From: Candidatus Streptomyces philanthi
Lineage (GTDB): Bacteria; Actinomycetota; Actinomycetes; Streptomycetales; Streptomycetaceae
Assembly (NCBI GenBank): GCA_018114805.1
Contig: CP073042.1
Coordinates: 4,278,001-4,342,000, forward strand
Direction of reading: 5' to 3'
DNA length: 64,000 nucleotides
This document shows, piece by piece, positions 54,155 to 64,000 of the stretch. Position 1 is the first letter of the stretch, and each line of letters begins with the position of its first letter. A model generated the notes under the pieces. The model did no database searches. It was not told where the DNA came from and saw only the letters and a list, made by a program, of their open reading frames with translations. The position numbers and the translations under genes were made by a program.

Positions 54155-54523
54155 TCCGGACCCGCATGCTCCGGGCCCGCGTGGCGGCCCGCGCGGTAGG
54201 CGATGCGAGGATGCGCACGACATGGTGTGGGGTGCCCCGCGTGGGGCCGCCCGCATCCTGCCTGGTGATCCGGGTGCCGCTCACATACCAGACTTTCTCG
54301 CTCACGTCAGTTGGGCGTGACGTAAGTAACTCTTTTGTGTGACGGGCAGCACACTTTGTAGGTAAAGACCTCATCAAATAGTTTGTGATACCGTTCACGA
54401 AACCGGGTGCACAGATCCCAAGGGCCCCAGTGTGATGGTCCTTCGGGTCCTAGGTCATCCCTTGCCCCGGGCTACGCTCGTCCATGACGACGCTCGCCCT
54501 CTCGCCCAGCCGGAGCTGCCGCC
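54155..54523 (+). promoter_or_regulatory. Upstream region of the atp operon
   Basis: 369 bp. The stretch 54290-54405 is clearly A/T-rich for this genome (TAACTCTTTTGTGTGACG, CATCAAATAGTTTGTGATA) and is the likely main promoter region of atpIBEFHAGDC. It contains the candidate Rex operator at 54383-54400. Confidence 0.6.
54383..54400. promoter_or_regulatory. Candidate Rex operator
   Basis: TTGTGATACCGTTCACGA fits the streptomycete Rex operator TTGTGAA-N4-TTCACAA at 12 of 14 defined bases and keeps both TGTGA/TTCAC halves. It lies 124 bp before atpI in the A/T-rich promoter region. Rex represses respiratory genes when NADH is low, so this would tie ATP synthase expression to redox state. Confidence 0.6.
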
Positions 54524-54961
54524 ATGCAGTCGAATGACGCCCGAATCCTCCTCCATACCGCCGTACCCACCGCTGCCGTCGGCGCCCTTGCCGTGGCGGC
54601 CAGCGCCGTGTTCGCGGGTGGCAAGGGGGCGATCGGTGCTGTCTTCGGCGTCGTGCTTGTGATTCCGCTCATGGGAATGGGGCTGGGTGTCCTGCAGTGG
54701 GTCGCCAAATTCCTTCCGCAGCTTTTTCAGGGCATTGGACTCGTGTTGTACGTGGTCCAGCTTCTGCTGATGGTGGTCTTCGTCGCCGTCTTCAAGAACG
54801 CCACGTTCTTCAATCCCCGGGCGTTCGCCATCACGTTGGTCGTCGCCACCGTCGTGTGGATCGGCGCCCAGGCTCGCGCGCACATGAAAGCCAAGATCTT
54901 CTACGTCGATCCGGCGGCCCCCGAGGCCCAGAAGTCAGAGACCGCAGGCTCCACGACGTGA
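54524..54961 (+). CDS. atpI: ATP synthase protein I
   Basis: 145 residues with four membrane helices (AVGALAVAASAVFAG, IGAVFGVVLVIPLMGMGLGV, GIGLVLYVVQLLLMVVFVAV, FAITLVVATVVWIGA) and a charged tail. It holds the first position of the atp operon, where AtpI helps assembly of the c-ring in other bacteria. Sequence conservation is low in this family, so position carries much of the evidence. 265 bp separate it from atpB. Confidence 0.85.
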   Translation: MQSNDARILLHTAVPTAAVGALAVAASAVFAGGKGAIGAVFGVVLVIPLMGMGLGVLQWVAKFLPQLFQGIGLVLYVVQLLLMVVFVAVFKNATFFNPRAFAITLVVATVVWIGAQARAHMKAKIFYVDPAAPEAQKSETAGSTT

Positions 54962-55226
54962 CACGTAGGGGCGGAATAAATGTCCGCGCGAGCGCCTGCT
55001 ATCGTCCGGTGCTATCTGCGGCACAGCTGGCGCCGGCGGCTGAACTCCCGCACGTCCTAGGACGCAACCAGCGGCCATCGCGGCAGGTGCCAGCGATCCG
55101 CCCCGGCCCAGCGCTGACCAGCTGCCCCCTAATCCGTAAGAGCCAGTCCAGTGCCGTTCCGTGGCTCAGTGCCGCGCCGACACAACGAGGTTGCCGTACC
55201 CATGCGCCACGCTGAAGGAGCTCGCG

Positions 55227-56036
55227 GTGAGTTCTGACCAGACGCTTGCCTTCGAGACCGATTGCCACATCTTTGACGGGTGCGGCTTCCCGGCCCCAGG
55301 GCTTCACTCGTTCACCTTCGACCCGATCTTCACCGTTGGCAGCTTCGAGTTCAACAAGCCGATGCTGTTGGCGCTGCTGGGAACGGTAGCCATCGTCTGG
55401 TTCTTCTGGGCGGCCTTCGGAAAGGCCAAGGTCGTCCCGGGCAAGCTGCAGATGATTGGCGAGGCGGGATACGACTTCGTCCGCAAGGGCATCGTCTACG
55501 AGACCCTCGGCAAGAAGGAGGGCGAGAAGTACGTCCCCCTGATGGTCTCGCTGTTCTTCTTCGTATGGATCATGAACCTTTGGTCGATCATCCCGGTGGC
55601 CCAATTCCCGGTGACCTCGATCATCGCCTTCCCCGCCGCGATGGCGCTCATCGTCTACGTGCTGTGGATGTACCTCACCTTCAGCAAGCACGGCTTCGTC
55701 GGCGGCATGAAGAACATCACCGGCTACGACAAGTCCCTTGGCGGGGTCCTGCCGCTGGTCATGTTCCTGGAGTTCATGTCCAACGTCATCGTGCGGCCGT
55801 TCACGCACGCGGTCCGGCTCTTCGCGAACATGTTCGCCGGTCACCTGCTGCTGCTGATGTTCACCATCGCCAGCTGGTACCTGCTGAACGGGATCGGCAT
55901 CGTCTACGCGGGCGTCTCGTTCGTGCTGACCATCGTGATGACCGCCTTCGAGCTCTTCATCCAGGCCGTCCAGGCGTACGTCTTCGTGCTGCTGGCCGCC
56001 ACCTATGTGCAGGGCGCTCTAGCCGAGCACCACTGA
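55227..56036 (+). CDS. atpB: ATP synthase subunit a
   Basis: 269 residues from GTG 55227 after AAGGAG; starts upstream lack a site. Membrane subunit with five or six helices; the proton-path helix holds the essential Arg in VIVRPFTHAVRLFANMFAGHL, and the final helix reads LFIQAVQAYVFVLLAATYVQG. With the c-ring it forms the two half-channels for protons. Located in the cytoplasmic membrane. The order a, c, b, delta, alpha, gamma, beta, epsilon follows, the standard bacterial order. Confidence 0.97.
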   Translation: MSSDQTLAFETDCHIFDGCGFPAPGLHSFTFDPIFTVGSFEFNKPMLLALLGTVAIVWFFWAAFGKAKVVPGKLQMIGEAGYDFVRKGIVYETLGKKEGEKYVPLMVSLFFFVWIMNLWSIIPVAQFPVTSIIAFPAAMALIVYVLWMYLTFSKHGFVGGMKNITGYDKSLGGVLPLVMFLEFMSNVIVRPFTHAVRLFANMFAGHLLLLMFTIASWYLLNGIGIVYAGVSFVLTIVMTAFELFIQAVQAYVFVLLAATYVQGALAEHH

Positions 56037-56112
56037 GCACCCGCCTCTCCCAGTCCAATAGACGTCCGGTGGCCAACCCCCACCGGTCCGTGAAAGAGAA
56101 GGAAGAACCGGC

Positions 56113-56361
56113 ATGTCCGCTCTCCAGACCATTGCTGCTGGTGTCGAACTCAAGGGCAACCTCGGCTCGATCGGTTACGGCCTCGCGGCCATCGGCCCCG
56201 GCGTCGGCGTCGGCATCATCTTCGGTAACGGCACCCAGGCCCTCGCCCGTCAGCCCGAGGCTGCCGGCCTGATCCGCGCCAACCAGATCCTCGGCTTCGC
56301 CTTCTGTGAGGCGCTCGCCCTGATCGGTCTGGTCATGCCGTTCGTCTACCCGACCAGCTGA
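56113..56361 (+). CDS. atpE: ATP synthase subunit c
   Basis: 82 residues forming a helical hairpin. The first helix has the Gly-rich packing motif GPGVGVGIIFGNG, the polar loop is ARQPEA and the second helix carries the proton-binding Glu66 in FCEALALIG. It assembles as the rotating c-ring. Glu rather than Asp at the ion site is usual for actinomycetes. ATG 56113 with AGAAGGAAG upstream. Confidence 0.97.
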   Translation: MSALQTIAAGVELKGNLGSIGYGLAAIGPGVGVGIIFGNGTQALARQPEAAGLIRANQILGFAFCEALALIGLVMPFVYPTS

Positions 56362-56402
56362 TCACGGCGTAAAGCCCAGTCGATTCGACGAAAGGCACTG
56401 AT

Positions 56403-56957
56403 GTGAACGCCCTGGTACAGATGGCGTCCGAGGAGGCCGAGAACCCCCTCGTCCCGCCGATCCCAGAGCTCGTCATCGGCCTGATCGCCTTCGCAATCGT
56501 CTTCCTCTTCCTCGCCAAGAAGCTCCTCCCGAACATCAACAAGGTTCTGGAAGAGCGCCGGGCGTCGATCGAAGGCGGCATGGAGAAGGCCGAGGCCACC
56601 CAGGCCGAGGCGCAGCAGGTTCTCGATGACTACCGGGCCCAGCTCGCTGACGCCCGCCACGAGGCCGCGCGCCTGCGCCAGGAGGCGCAGGCGCAGGGCG
56701 CCGCGCTCATCGCCGAGATGCGCGCGGAAGGCCAGCGGCAGCGTGAGGACATCATCGCCGCCGGTCACGCCCAGATCGAGGCCGACCGCAAGCAGGCCGC
56801 GCTCTCGCTGCGCCAGGACGTGGGCAAGCTCGCCACCGAACTGGCCGGCAAGCTCGTGGGCGAGGCCCTTGAGGACAACGCCCGGCAGAGCCGCACCATC
56901 GACCGCTTCCTCGACGGACTCGAGGACAGCGCGACGAAGGCCGAGGCCACGCGATGA
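56403..56957 (+). CDS. atpF: ATP synthase subunit b
   Basis: 184 residues from GTG 56403. One N-terminal membrane helix (ELVIGLIAFAIVFLFLAKKL), then a long coiled coil rich in Ala, Glu and Gln (EKAEATQAEAQQVLDDYRAQ), the peripheral stalk that holds F1 still. The C-terminal end contacts subunit delta. Its stop overlaps the atpH start (ATGA), so both are translationally coupled. Confidence 0.96.
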   Translation: MNALVQMASEEAENPLVPPIPELVIGLIAFAIVFLFLAKKLLPNINKVLEERRASIEGGMEKAEATQAEAQQVLDDYRAQLADARHEAARLRQEAQAQGAALIAEMRAEGQRQREDIIAAGHAQIEADRKQAALSLRQDVGKLATELAGKLVGEALEDNARQSRTIDRFLDGLEDSATKAEATR

Positions 56958-57778
56958 ACGGAGCGAGCCGCGAGGCGCTGGCCTCCGCACGCGAGCGACT
57001 CGACGCGCTCACGGACAACACGTCCGTCGACGCTGCGAAGCTCGCCGAGGAGTTGGCCGCCGTCACCACGCTGCTCGACCGCGAGGTGTCGCTGCGCCGG
57101 GGACTGACCGACCCGGCGCAGTCCGGCGAGGCCAAGGCCGACCTGGTGCGCCGACTGGTTGGTGGCCAGCTCGGCGGCGAGTCCCTGGACCTGGTCTCCG
57201 GCATGGTCCGCTCCCGCTGGTCGCGCTCGCGTGACCTGGTGGACGCGGTCGAGGAGCTGGCGGCCAGCGCCGACCTCATCGCCGCGCAGCGCGCGGGCGT
57301 GCTCGACGACGTGGAGGACGAGGTGTTCCGGTTCGGCCGGATCGTCTCCTCCTCCGCCGAACTGCGGGCCGCGCTGGCCGCCAAGGCCGCCCACCAGGGC
57401 GCCAGGGCGGCTCAGGCCGAGCTGCTGCGCTTGCTGCTCGGCGGTCGGGCCAACCCCGTCACCGAGCGGCTGGTGATCCGTCTTGTCACCCAGCCTCGGG
57501 GACGTAGTCTGGAAGCGGGTCTTGACGCCCTCTCCAAGCTGGCCGCGGACCGTCGCAGCCGCGTGGTCGCCGTCGTCACCTCCGCGGTGCCACTCTCTGA
57601 CCAGCAGAAGCAGCGCCTGAGCGGTGCGCTCGCCCGGATCTACGGGGGCGCGGTGCACCTCAACCTCGACGTGGACCCGGGCGTCCTCGGCGGGGTGACG
57701 GTGCGCATCGGTGACGAGGTGATCAACGGCAGCATCGCGGACCGTCTCGACGAGGCGGCCCGTCGGATGGCCGGCTGA
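56954..57778 (+). CDS. atpH: ATP synthase subunit delta
   Basis: 274 residues, longer than the 177 of E. coli but usual for actinomycetes, which carry an N-terminal extension. The C-terminal OSCP signature is present: VTSAVPLSDQQKQRLSGALA and LDVDPGVLGGVTVRIGDEVI. It joins the b stalk to the top of F1. Overlaps atpF by four bases; a 121-bp gap with a hairpin precedes atpA. Confidence 0.95.
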   Translation: MNGASREALASARERLDALTDNTSVDAAKLAEELAAVTTLLDREVSLRRGLTDPAQSGEAKADLVRRLVGGQLGGESLDLVSGMVRSRWSRSRDLVDAVEELAASADLIAAQRAGVLDDVEDEVFRFGRIVSSSAELRAALAAKAAHQGARAAQAELLRLLLGGRANPVTERLVIRLVTQPRGRSLEAGLDALSKLAADRRSRVVAVVTSAVPLSDQQKQRLSGALARIYGGAVHLNLDVDPGVLGGVTVRIGDEVINGSIADRLDEAARRMAG

Positions 57779-57835
57779 CCAGCCACCAACTCAACAAGCA
57801 TCGCGAGCGGCCCGAGTTGGGCCGACTGATGTCCT

Positions 57836-57852
57836 CTGGGGGTAGCCCCCAG
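57836..57852 (+). other. Hairpin inside the atp operon (atpH-atpA)
   Basis: CTGGGGG and CCCCCAG pair around TAG, 57 bp past atpH and 47 bp before atpA. It could adjust read-through, or mark an RNA processing point that sets subunit ratios. Confidence 0.5.
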
Positions 57853-57899
57853 ACCCCCCAGAAAAACTTCGGGCCCAACAAGGAGAGCAGGGAACCCAG

Positions 57900-59471
57900 A
57901 TGGCGGAGCTCACGATCCGGCCGGAGGAGATCCGGGACGCACTGGAGAACTTTGTCCAGGCGTACACGCCGGACGCGGCCTCGCGCGAGGAGGTCGGTAC
58001 GGTCAGCGTTGCCGGCGACGGCATCGCAAAGGTCGAGGGGCTGCCCTCGGCCATGGCGAACGAGCTGCTGAAGTTCGAGGACGGCACCCTTGGTCTTGCC
58101 CTCAACCTCGAGGAGCGCGAGATCGGCGCGGTCGTCCTCGGCGAGTTCAACGGCATTGAAGAGGGCCAGCCGGTCACGCGTACCTGCGAGGTCCTCTCGG
58201 TAGCCGTCGGCGAGGGCTACCTGGGTCGCGTCGTCGACCCGCTCGGCAACCCGATCGACGGCCTCGGCGAGATCGAGACCGAAAGCCGTCGCGCTCTGGA
58301 GCTGCAGGCTCCCGGCGTCATGGTGCGTAAGTCGGTGCACGAGCCGATGCAGACCGGCCTGAAGGCCGTCGACGCGATGACCCCGATCGGCCGCGGCCAG
58401 CGCCAGCTCATCATCGGTGACCGCCAGACCGGCAAGACTGCCCTGGCCGTCGACACGATCATCAACCAGCGGGACAACTGGCGCACCGGCGACCCCAAGA
58501 AGCAGGTCCGCTGCATCTACGTCGCCGTCGGCCAGAAGGGCTCCACCATCGCCGGCGTGCGTGGCGCGCTGGAGGAGGCGGGCGCGCTGGAGTACACGAC
58601 GATCGTCGCGGCTCCGGCCTCGGACCCGGCGGGCTTCAAGTACCTCGCCCCGTACACCGGCTCGGCCATCGGCCAGCACTGGATGTACCAGGGCAAGCAC
58701 GTTCTGATCGTCTTCGACGACCTCTCGAAGCAGGCCGACGCCTACCGCGCCGTGTCCCTGCTGCTGCGCCGCCCGCCGGGCCGCGAGGCGTACCCGGGTG
58801 ACGTCTTCTACCTGCACTCGCGGCTCCTCGAGCGCTGCGCCAAGCTCTCGGACGAGCTGGGCGCCGGCTCGATGACGGGTCTGCCGATCGTCGAGACGAA
58901 GGCCAACGACGTGTCGGCGTTCATCCCGACCAACGTCATCTCCATCACCGACGGCCAGTGCTTCCTGGAGTCCGACCTGTTCAACGCGGGCCAGCGGCCG
59001 GCGCTAAACGTCGGTATCTCGGTCTCCCGAGTCGGTGGCTCGGCCCAGAACAAGGCCATGCGCCAGGTCTCGGGTCGACTCCGCGTGGACCTCGCGCAGT
59101 TCCGCGAGCTGGAGGCGTTCGCCGCCTTCGGTTCCGACCTGGACGCGGCCTCCAAGGCGTCACTGGAGCGCGGTAAGCGCATGGTCGAGCTGCTCAAGCA
59201 GGGCCAGTACGCGCCGTACTCCACCGAGGACCAGGTCGTCTCGATCTGGGCCGGTACCTCCGGCAAGATGGACGACGTGCCGGTCGCGGACATCCGTCGC
59301 TTCGAGCGCGAGCTGCTTGACTACCTGCACCAGGAGCACAAGGACCTGCTGACGTCGATCCGCGAGGGCGGCAAGATGTCGGACGACACGCTCCAGGCGG
59401 TCGCCGAGGCCATCGCCTCCTTCAAGCGGCAGTTCGAGACCTCGGACGGCAAGCTGCTGGGTGAGGGCTGA
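57900..59471 (+). CDS. atpA: ATP synthase subunit alpha
   Basis: 523 residues from ATG 57900 after AAGGAGAG. N-terminal beta-barrel, then the nucleotide domain with P-loop GDRQTGKTAL (near residue 175), LIVFDDLSKQADAYR and the signature region PALNVGISVSRVGGSAQ, which holds the catalytic-site arginine. It binds nucleotide without turnover and forms catalytic sites with beta. atpG begins two bases after its stop. Confidence 0.98.
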   Translation: MAELTIRPEEIRDALENFVQAYTPDAASREEVGTVSVAGDGIAKVEGLPSAMANELLKFEDGTLGLALNLEEREIGAVVLGEFNGIEEGQPVTRTCEVLSVAVGEGYLGRVVDPLGNPIDGLGEIETESRRALELQAPGVMVRKSVHEPMQTGLKAVDAMTPIGRGQRQLIIGDRQTGKTALAVDTIINQRDNWRTGDPKKQVRCIYVAVGQKGSTIAGVRGALEEAGALEYTTIVAAPASDPAGFKYLAPYTGSAIGQHWMYQGKHVLIVFDDLSKQADAYRAVSLLLRRPPGREAYPGDVFYLHSRLLERCAKLSDELGAGSMTGLPIVETKANDVSAFIPTNVISITDGQCFLESDLFNAGQRPALNVGISVSRVGGSAQNKAMRQVSGRLRVDLAQFRELEAFAAFGSDLDAASKASLERGKRMVELLKQGQYAPYSTEDQVVSIWAGTSGKMDDVPVADIRRFERELLDYLHQEHKDLLTSIREGGKMSDDTLQAVAEAIASFKRQFETSDGKLLGEG

Positions 59472-59473
59472 GC

Positions 59474-60401
59474 ATGGGCGCCCAGGTACGGGTATACAAG
59501 CGCCGCATCAAGTCCGTCACCGCCACCAAGAAGATCACCAAGGCGATGGAGATGATCTCCGCGTCACGGATCGTGAAGGCACAGCGTCAGGTCGACGCCT
59601 CCACGCCGTACGCGAACGAGCTCACCCGCGCCGTGACGGCGGTTGCCACCGGTTCCAACACCCGGCACCCGCTGACCACCGAGGTGGAGCGCCCGACGCG
59701 GGCCGCCGTGCTGCTCATCACGAGCGACCGCGGTCTGGCCGGCGGCTACTCCTCCAACGCCATCAAGGCGGCCGAGCGGCTCACCGAGCGGCTCACCGCC
59801 GAGGGCAAGGAGGTGCTGCCGTACATCGTCGGTCGCAAGGGTGTGGCCTACTACGGCTTCCGTGACCGCGCGGTCACGCAGTCGTGGACGGGCTTCACGG
59901 ACAACCCGACGTACGCGGACGCCAAGACGGTCGCGGGCCCGCTGATCGAGGCCGTGACCACCGATACGGCCGAGGGCGGTGTCGATGAGCTGCACATCAT
60001 CTTCACCGAGTTCGTGTCGATGATGACACAGACGCCGGTCCACGTCCGGCTGCTGCCGCTGAGCATCGACGAGGCCACCGAGCACGCGGAGAAGGCGGGC
60101 GCCAGCAAGGGTCAGATCCTGCCGCTGTTCGACTTCGAGCCGTCGGCCGAGGAGGTCCTCGACGCGCTGCTGCCGCGGTACGTCGAGAGCCGGATCTACA
60201 ACGCGCTGCTCCAGTCGGCTGCCTCCAAGCACGCCGCCACGCGCCGCGCGATGAAGTCGGCGACCGACAACGCGGAAGAACTCATCAAGTCGCTCACGCG
60301 GCTTGCCAATGCGGCCCGTCAGGCCGACATCACCCAGGAAATCAGCGAGATCGTCGGTGGCGTGAGCGCCCTGGCCGACGCGACCGCGGGGAGTGACTCA
60401 T

Positions 60402-60418
<17 letters not shown>
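59474..60418 (+). CDS. atpG: ATP synthase subunit gamma
   Basis: 314 residues from ATG 59474. N-terminal helix KRRIKSVTATKKITKAMEMI and C-terminal helix RMMKSATDNAEELI-type (here RRAMKSATDNAEELIKSLTR) form the coiled-coil rotor axle; the middle is a Rossmann-like domain (LLITSDRGLAGGYSSNAIKA). It couples c-ring rotation to the beta subunits. Its last codons overlap the atpD start by 17 bases. Confidence 0.97.
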
Positions 60419-61856
<1,438 letters not shown>

Positions 61857-61965
61857 CGCCTGACGTAGTGGGAGGGGCGGGTATGGTCCCGTCCCTCCCG
61901 CCACGCCCACTAGGATTCGACCCAACATCCGGCGCACCCGCCGGGTTGAGACCCGAGGAGCCACG

Positions 61966-62343
61966 TTGGCTGCTGAGCTGCACGTCGAGCTGGTCGCTGC
62001 GCACCGGAGTGTCTGGTCCGGCGCGGCCACCTTGGTCATAGCGCGCACCACATCGGGTGACATCGGCGTCATGCCCGGCCACCAGCCGCTGCTCGGTGTG
62101 CTGGAGTCGGGCCCGGTGACCATTCGTACGAGCGACGGCGGGACGGTGATCGCCGCGGTGCACGGCGGGTTCATCTCGTTCGCCGACGACAAGCTGTCGG
62201 TGCTCGCGGAGATCGCGGAGCTTTCTGACGAGATTGATGTACAGCGTGCGGAGCGGGCGTTGGAGCGTGCCAAGTCGGAGGCGGACGACGCCGCCGAGCG
62301 GCGCGCCGAGGTCCGACTGCGCGCGGTGGCGGGCGCGCACTGA
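61966..62343 (+). CDS. atpC: ATP synthase subunit epsilon
   Basis: 125 residues from TTG 61966 with GAGGAG upstream. N-terminal beta-sandwich (LHVELVAAHRSVWSGAATLV, TSGDIGVMPGHQPLLGVLES) and a C-terminal helical hairpin (DVQRAERALERAKSEADDAA). It couples F1 to the rotor and can inhibit ATP hydrolysis. It ends the atp operon; a strong hairpin follows at 62366-62415. Confidence 0.95.
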   Translation: MAAELHVELVAAHRSVWSGAATLVIARTTSGDIGVMPGHQPLLGVLESGPVTIRTSDGGTVIAAVHGGFISFADDKLSVLAEIAELSDEIDVQRAERALERAKSEADDAAERRAEVRLRAVAGAH

Positions 62344-62365
62344 GCCAGCCACAGATACGTACGAT

Positions 62366-62415
62366 CCTCAGCCGCGGGCACCGCTGGACCTCGATCCAGC
62401 GGCCCGCGGCTGAGG
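62366..62415 (+). terminator. Terminator of the atp operon
   Basis: CCTCAGCCGCGGG pairs with CCCGCGGCTGAGG, and inside it CCGCTGG pairs with CCAGCGG, giving a 50-base hairpin with a small bulge 23 bp past atpC. Confidence 0.8.
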
Positions 62416-62455
62416 CGATGCAGGTGCGGGATTTTTGGATGACGCGAGGAGGTCG

Positions 62456-62968
62456 GTGAAGATGGTCCTCGCTCTGCTTGTCAGCGGCGCGGTCGTCGTA
62501 CTCGTGCTGCTGGGGCTCTTCGTCTTCGGGCTGCGGAGACGACTGATCCAGCGATCCGGCGGGACGTTCGACTGTAGCCTGCGCTGGGACGTGCCGCCGC
62601 GCCCGGACGCCGTTGCCGCGACCGCCGCCTCCGAGGGCGCCGACGTACCGCGCACCGACGCGGGGGAGCCGAGCGGCAAGGGCTGGGTGTACGGGGTCGC
62701 GCGCTACAGCGGCGACCGGGTGGAGTGGTTCCGCGTCTTCTCGTACGCGCCCCGCCCGCGCCGACTGCTCGAACGGTCGGCCATCGAGGTCATCGCCCGC
62801 CGCACCCCGCAGGGCGAGGAGGAACTCGCCCTCCTCTCCGACGCGGTGGTCCTGGCCTGCCGCCACCGGGGCACCCGACTCGAACTCGCCATGAGCGAGG
62901 ACGCCCTCACCGGCTTCCTGGCCTGGCTCGAAGCCGCCCCCCCGGGCCAACGCGTCAATGTTGCCTAG
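62456..62968 (+). CDS. DUF2550 family membrane-anchored protein
   Basis: 170 residues from GTG 62456, five bases after GAGGAGGT. One N-terminal membrane helix (VLALLVSGAVVVLVLLGLFV), then a compact domain: RSGGTFDCSLRWDVPP, GWVYGVARYSGDRVEWFRVF, RRLLERSAIEVIAR, LACRHRGTRLELAMSEDALT and FLAWLEAAPPGQ. This is the DUF2550 pattern found directly after atpC in streptomycetes. Function unknown. A histidine-kinase remnant lies against its stop on the other strand. Confidence 0.9.
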   Translation: MKMVLALLVSGAVVVLVLLGLFVFGLRRRLIQRSGGTFDCSLRWDVPPRPDAVAATAASEGADVPRTDAGEPSGKGWVYGVARYSGDRVEWFRVFSYAPRPRRLLERSAIEVIARRTPQGEEELALLSDAVVLACRHRGTRLELAMSEDALTGFLAWLEAAPPGQRVNVA

Positions 62969-62999
62969 TGTAAGAGGCGCCGCGTTGGTTGGGGTTACC

Positions 63000-63226
63000 T
63001 CGGCGCAGGTGGCGATGGTGAGGCCGAGTTGCGGGGCCGTACGCCGCAGCAACTCGGCCCTGGACATCACGAACAGCGCCACCAGCGCCAGCCACCCCGG
63101 CAGCCCGAAGGCGGCGGGGCTGTTGCGCAGGCCGAGCGCGTAGAGCAGGAGCCCGGCGAGCAGCCCGCCGACGCTGAACAGCACGTCGTGCTCGTGCGGG
63201 CGGAGCGAGGACCGGCTGCGGGGCAT
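63000..63226 (-). pseudogene. Remnant of a sensor kinase membrane domain
   Basis: From ATG 63226 the product reads HEHDVLFSVGGLLAGLLLYA, then LPGWLALVALFVMSRAELLR and RTAPQLGLTIATCAEV, the first two or three membrane helices of a NarL-partner type histidine kinase. Family signal ends near base 63000; beyond it the frame runs antisense through the DUF2550 gene by chance. Kinase and ATPase domains are absent. Only a fragment of the original gene remains. Confidence 0.55.
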
Positions 63227-63421
63227 GCCTCCATCACAACACGCAGGTCACCGGCCCGGCGTCCGCTGACGGTCGCGGGTGCGGCCGGGGCGGGTACATC
63301 GAAGGATGCAGCGCCCTCTCGTCAGCGGCGACGACGCGCGCGGCCCGGCGCGCGGGGAGTCTGGAGGGAGTGGCCCGGGATCACGTCGCCCGGCTCCGAG
63401 CTGGAACAGGAGGTCGCTGCC

Positions 63422-64000
63422 GTGATCGTCACGATGATCGTCGTCGCCGAGGTCGGCTTCTGGGTGCTGCTGGTCGGCGGCTTGAGCGTGCGCTACCTGC
63501 TGCGGCGGCCGCGCGCCGGGGCCGCGATCCTGATGTGCGAGCCGGTGCTCGAACTCGCGCTGCTCGTCGCCACCGTGATCGACCTGCGCGACGGCGCCAC
63601 CGCGAGTACCAGGCACGGCCTGGCCGCCATGTACATCGGCTTCTCCGTCGCCTACGACCACTACACGATGAGGTGGGCCGACCGGCACTTCGCGTACCGC
63701 TTCGCGGGCGGGCCGAAGCCGGCCAAGCCGCCGAAGTACGGAATGGCGCGGGCCGCGCACGAGTGGAAGATGTGGCTGCGCACGGCGCTGGGCGCGGGCA
63801 TCGCGGCCGGGCTGCTGCAACTGGCCATCTGGTACGTCGACGACCCGGACCGCACGGCGGCCCTGCGCGACACGCAGACGCCGATGGGCATGGTGGTCGG
63901 CATCTGGCTGTTGGTCGCGCTGTCGTACACGCTGTGGCCGAAAAAGGACCCCGCGGGTCCCGCCGGCGGTCACGGCGTCGACGCCGAGCCCGGCGTCGAG
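63422..64000 (+). CDS. Membrane protein, partial at window end
   Basis: At least 193 residues from GTG 63422, nine bases after AGGAGG; the frame is open to the window edge. Four or five membrane segments: VIVTMIVVAEVGFWVLLVGG, AAILMCEPVLELALLVATVI, AAMYIGFSVAYDHY, LGAGIAAGLLQLAIWYV and MGMVVGIWLLVALSYTLW. A basic cytosolic loop (KPAKPPKYGMARAAHEWKMW) lies between. It resembles streptomycete integral membrane proteins of unknown function. A Pro/Gly-rich tail begins near the edge, so little is likely missing. Confidence 0.75.
   Translation, partial: MIVTMIVVAEVGFWVLLVGGLSVRYLLRRPRAGAAILMCEPVLELALLVATVIDLRDGATASTRHGLAAMYIGFSVAYDHYTMRWADRHFAYRFAGGPKPAKPPKYGMARAAHEWKMWLRTALGAGIAAGLLQLAIWYVDDPDRTAALRDTQTPMGMVVGIWLLVALSYTLWPKKDPAGPAGGHGVDAEPGVE

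Noticed and set aside
52739..54256. Long open frame antisense to the WecA-type gene
   Set aside because: A composition shadow: high third-position GC on one strand keeps antisense frames open. It has no membrane or domain signal of its own. The same applies to long antisense frames over rho, lysA, cbs and atpD.

Overview
The window is very GC-rich, has the codon bias of a high-GC actinomycete, and carries a gene order typical of Streptomyces or a close relative (Kitasatospora, Streptacidiphilus). That order is tRNA-Arg, lone receiver protein, ArgS-like NrtL, lysA, hom, thrC, thrB, rho, an LCP protein, rpmE, prfA, prmC, a TsaC-type gene, a PTP-like gene, glyA, a WecA-type gene, atpIBEFHAGDC and a DUF2550 gene. 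The species cannot be named from the sequence alone.

Left arm (1-21.6 kb): mostly intact housekeeping or accessory metabolic genes (EamA exporter, Bax inhibitor-1-like protein, thiolase, cystathionine beta-synthase, MarR regulator, acyl-CoA synthetase, PucR-type regulator, alpha/beta hydrolase). Scattered among them are many broken genes. These include a truncated LysR gene joined tail to tail to a broken XRE regulator, a frameshifted metallo-beta-lactamase-fold hydrolase, a carboxylesterase with two nonsense codons, an SGNH hydrolase split over three frames, an enolase with an in-frame amber codon, a degraded EamA/LysR pair and a broken cupin. Intact regulatory sequence is also visible: palindromes between eno and marR, and a five-unit 16-bp tandem repeat before the acyl-CoA synthetase.

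Accessory island (21.8-35.2 kb): less GC-rich sequence lying on the 3' side of a tRNA-Arg(CCG) gene. It holds an unrecognised two-gene module, two copies of an ISAzo13-type insertion sequence (one complete with target duplication, one truncated), and three relatives of a PD-(D/E)XK nuclease plus DUF2075 SF1 helicase protein. One relative is degenerate at the ATPase motifs, one is split by the IS, and one has several lesions. A broken DUF3800 gene lies next to the tRNA. No integrase was found. It looks like the eroded remains of a mobile or defence island.

Right arm (35.3-64 kb): an intact core region. lysA, hom, thrC and thrB supply lysine, threonine and methionine precursors. rho, rpmE, prfA and prmC serve transcription termination and translation. 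tsaC and glyA serve tRNA modification and one-carbon metabolism. The WecA-type gene and the LCP gene serve cell-envelope polymer synthesis and attachment. atpIBEFHAGDC encodes F1Fo ATP synthase, with a good candidate Rex operator upstream of atpI. The window ends in a partial membrane-protein gene after a histidine-kinase remnant.

The contrast between the intact core genes and the many stops and indels in dispensable genes argues for true gene decay. Homopolymer sequencing errors cannot be excluded for individual frameshifts.
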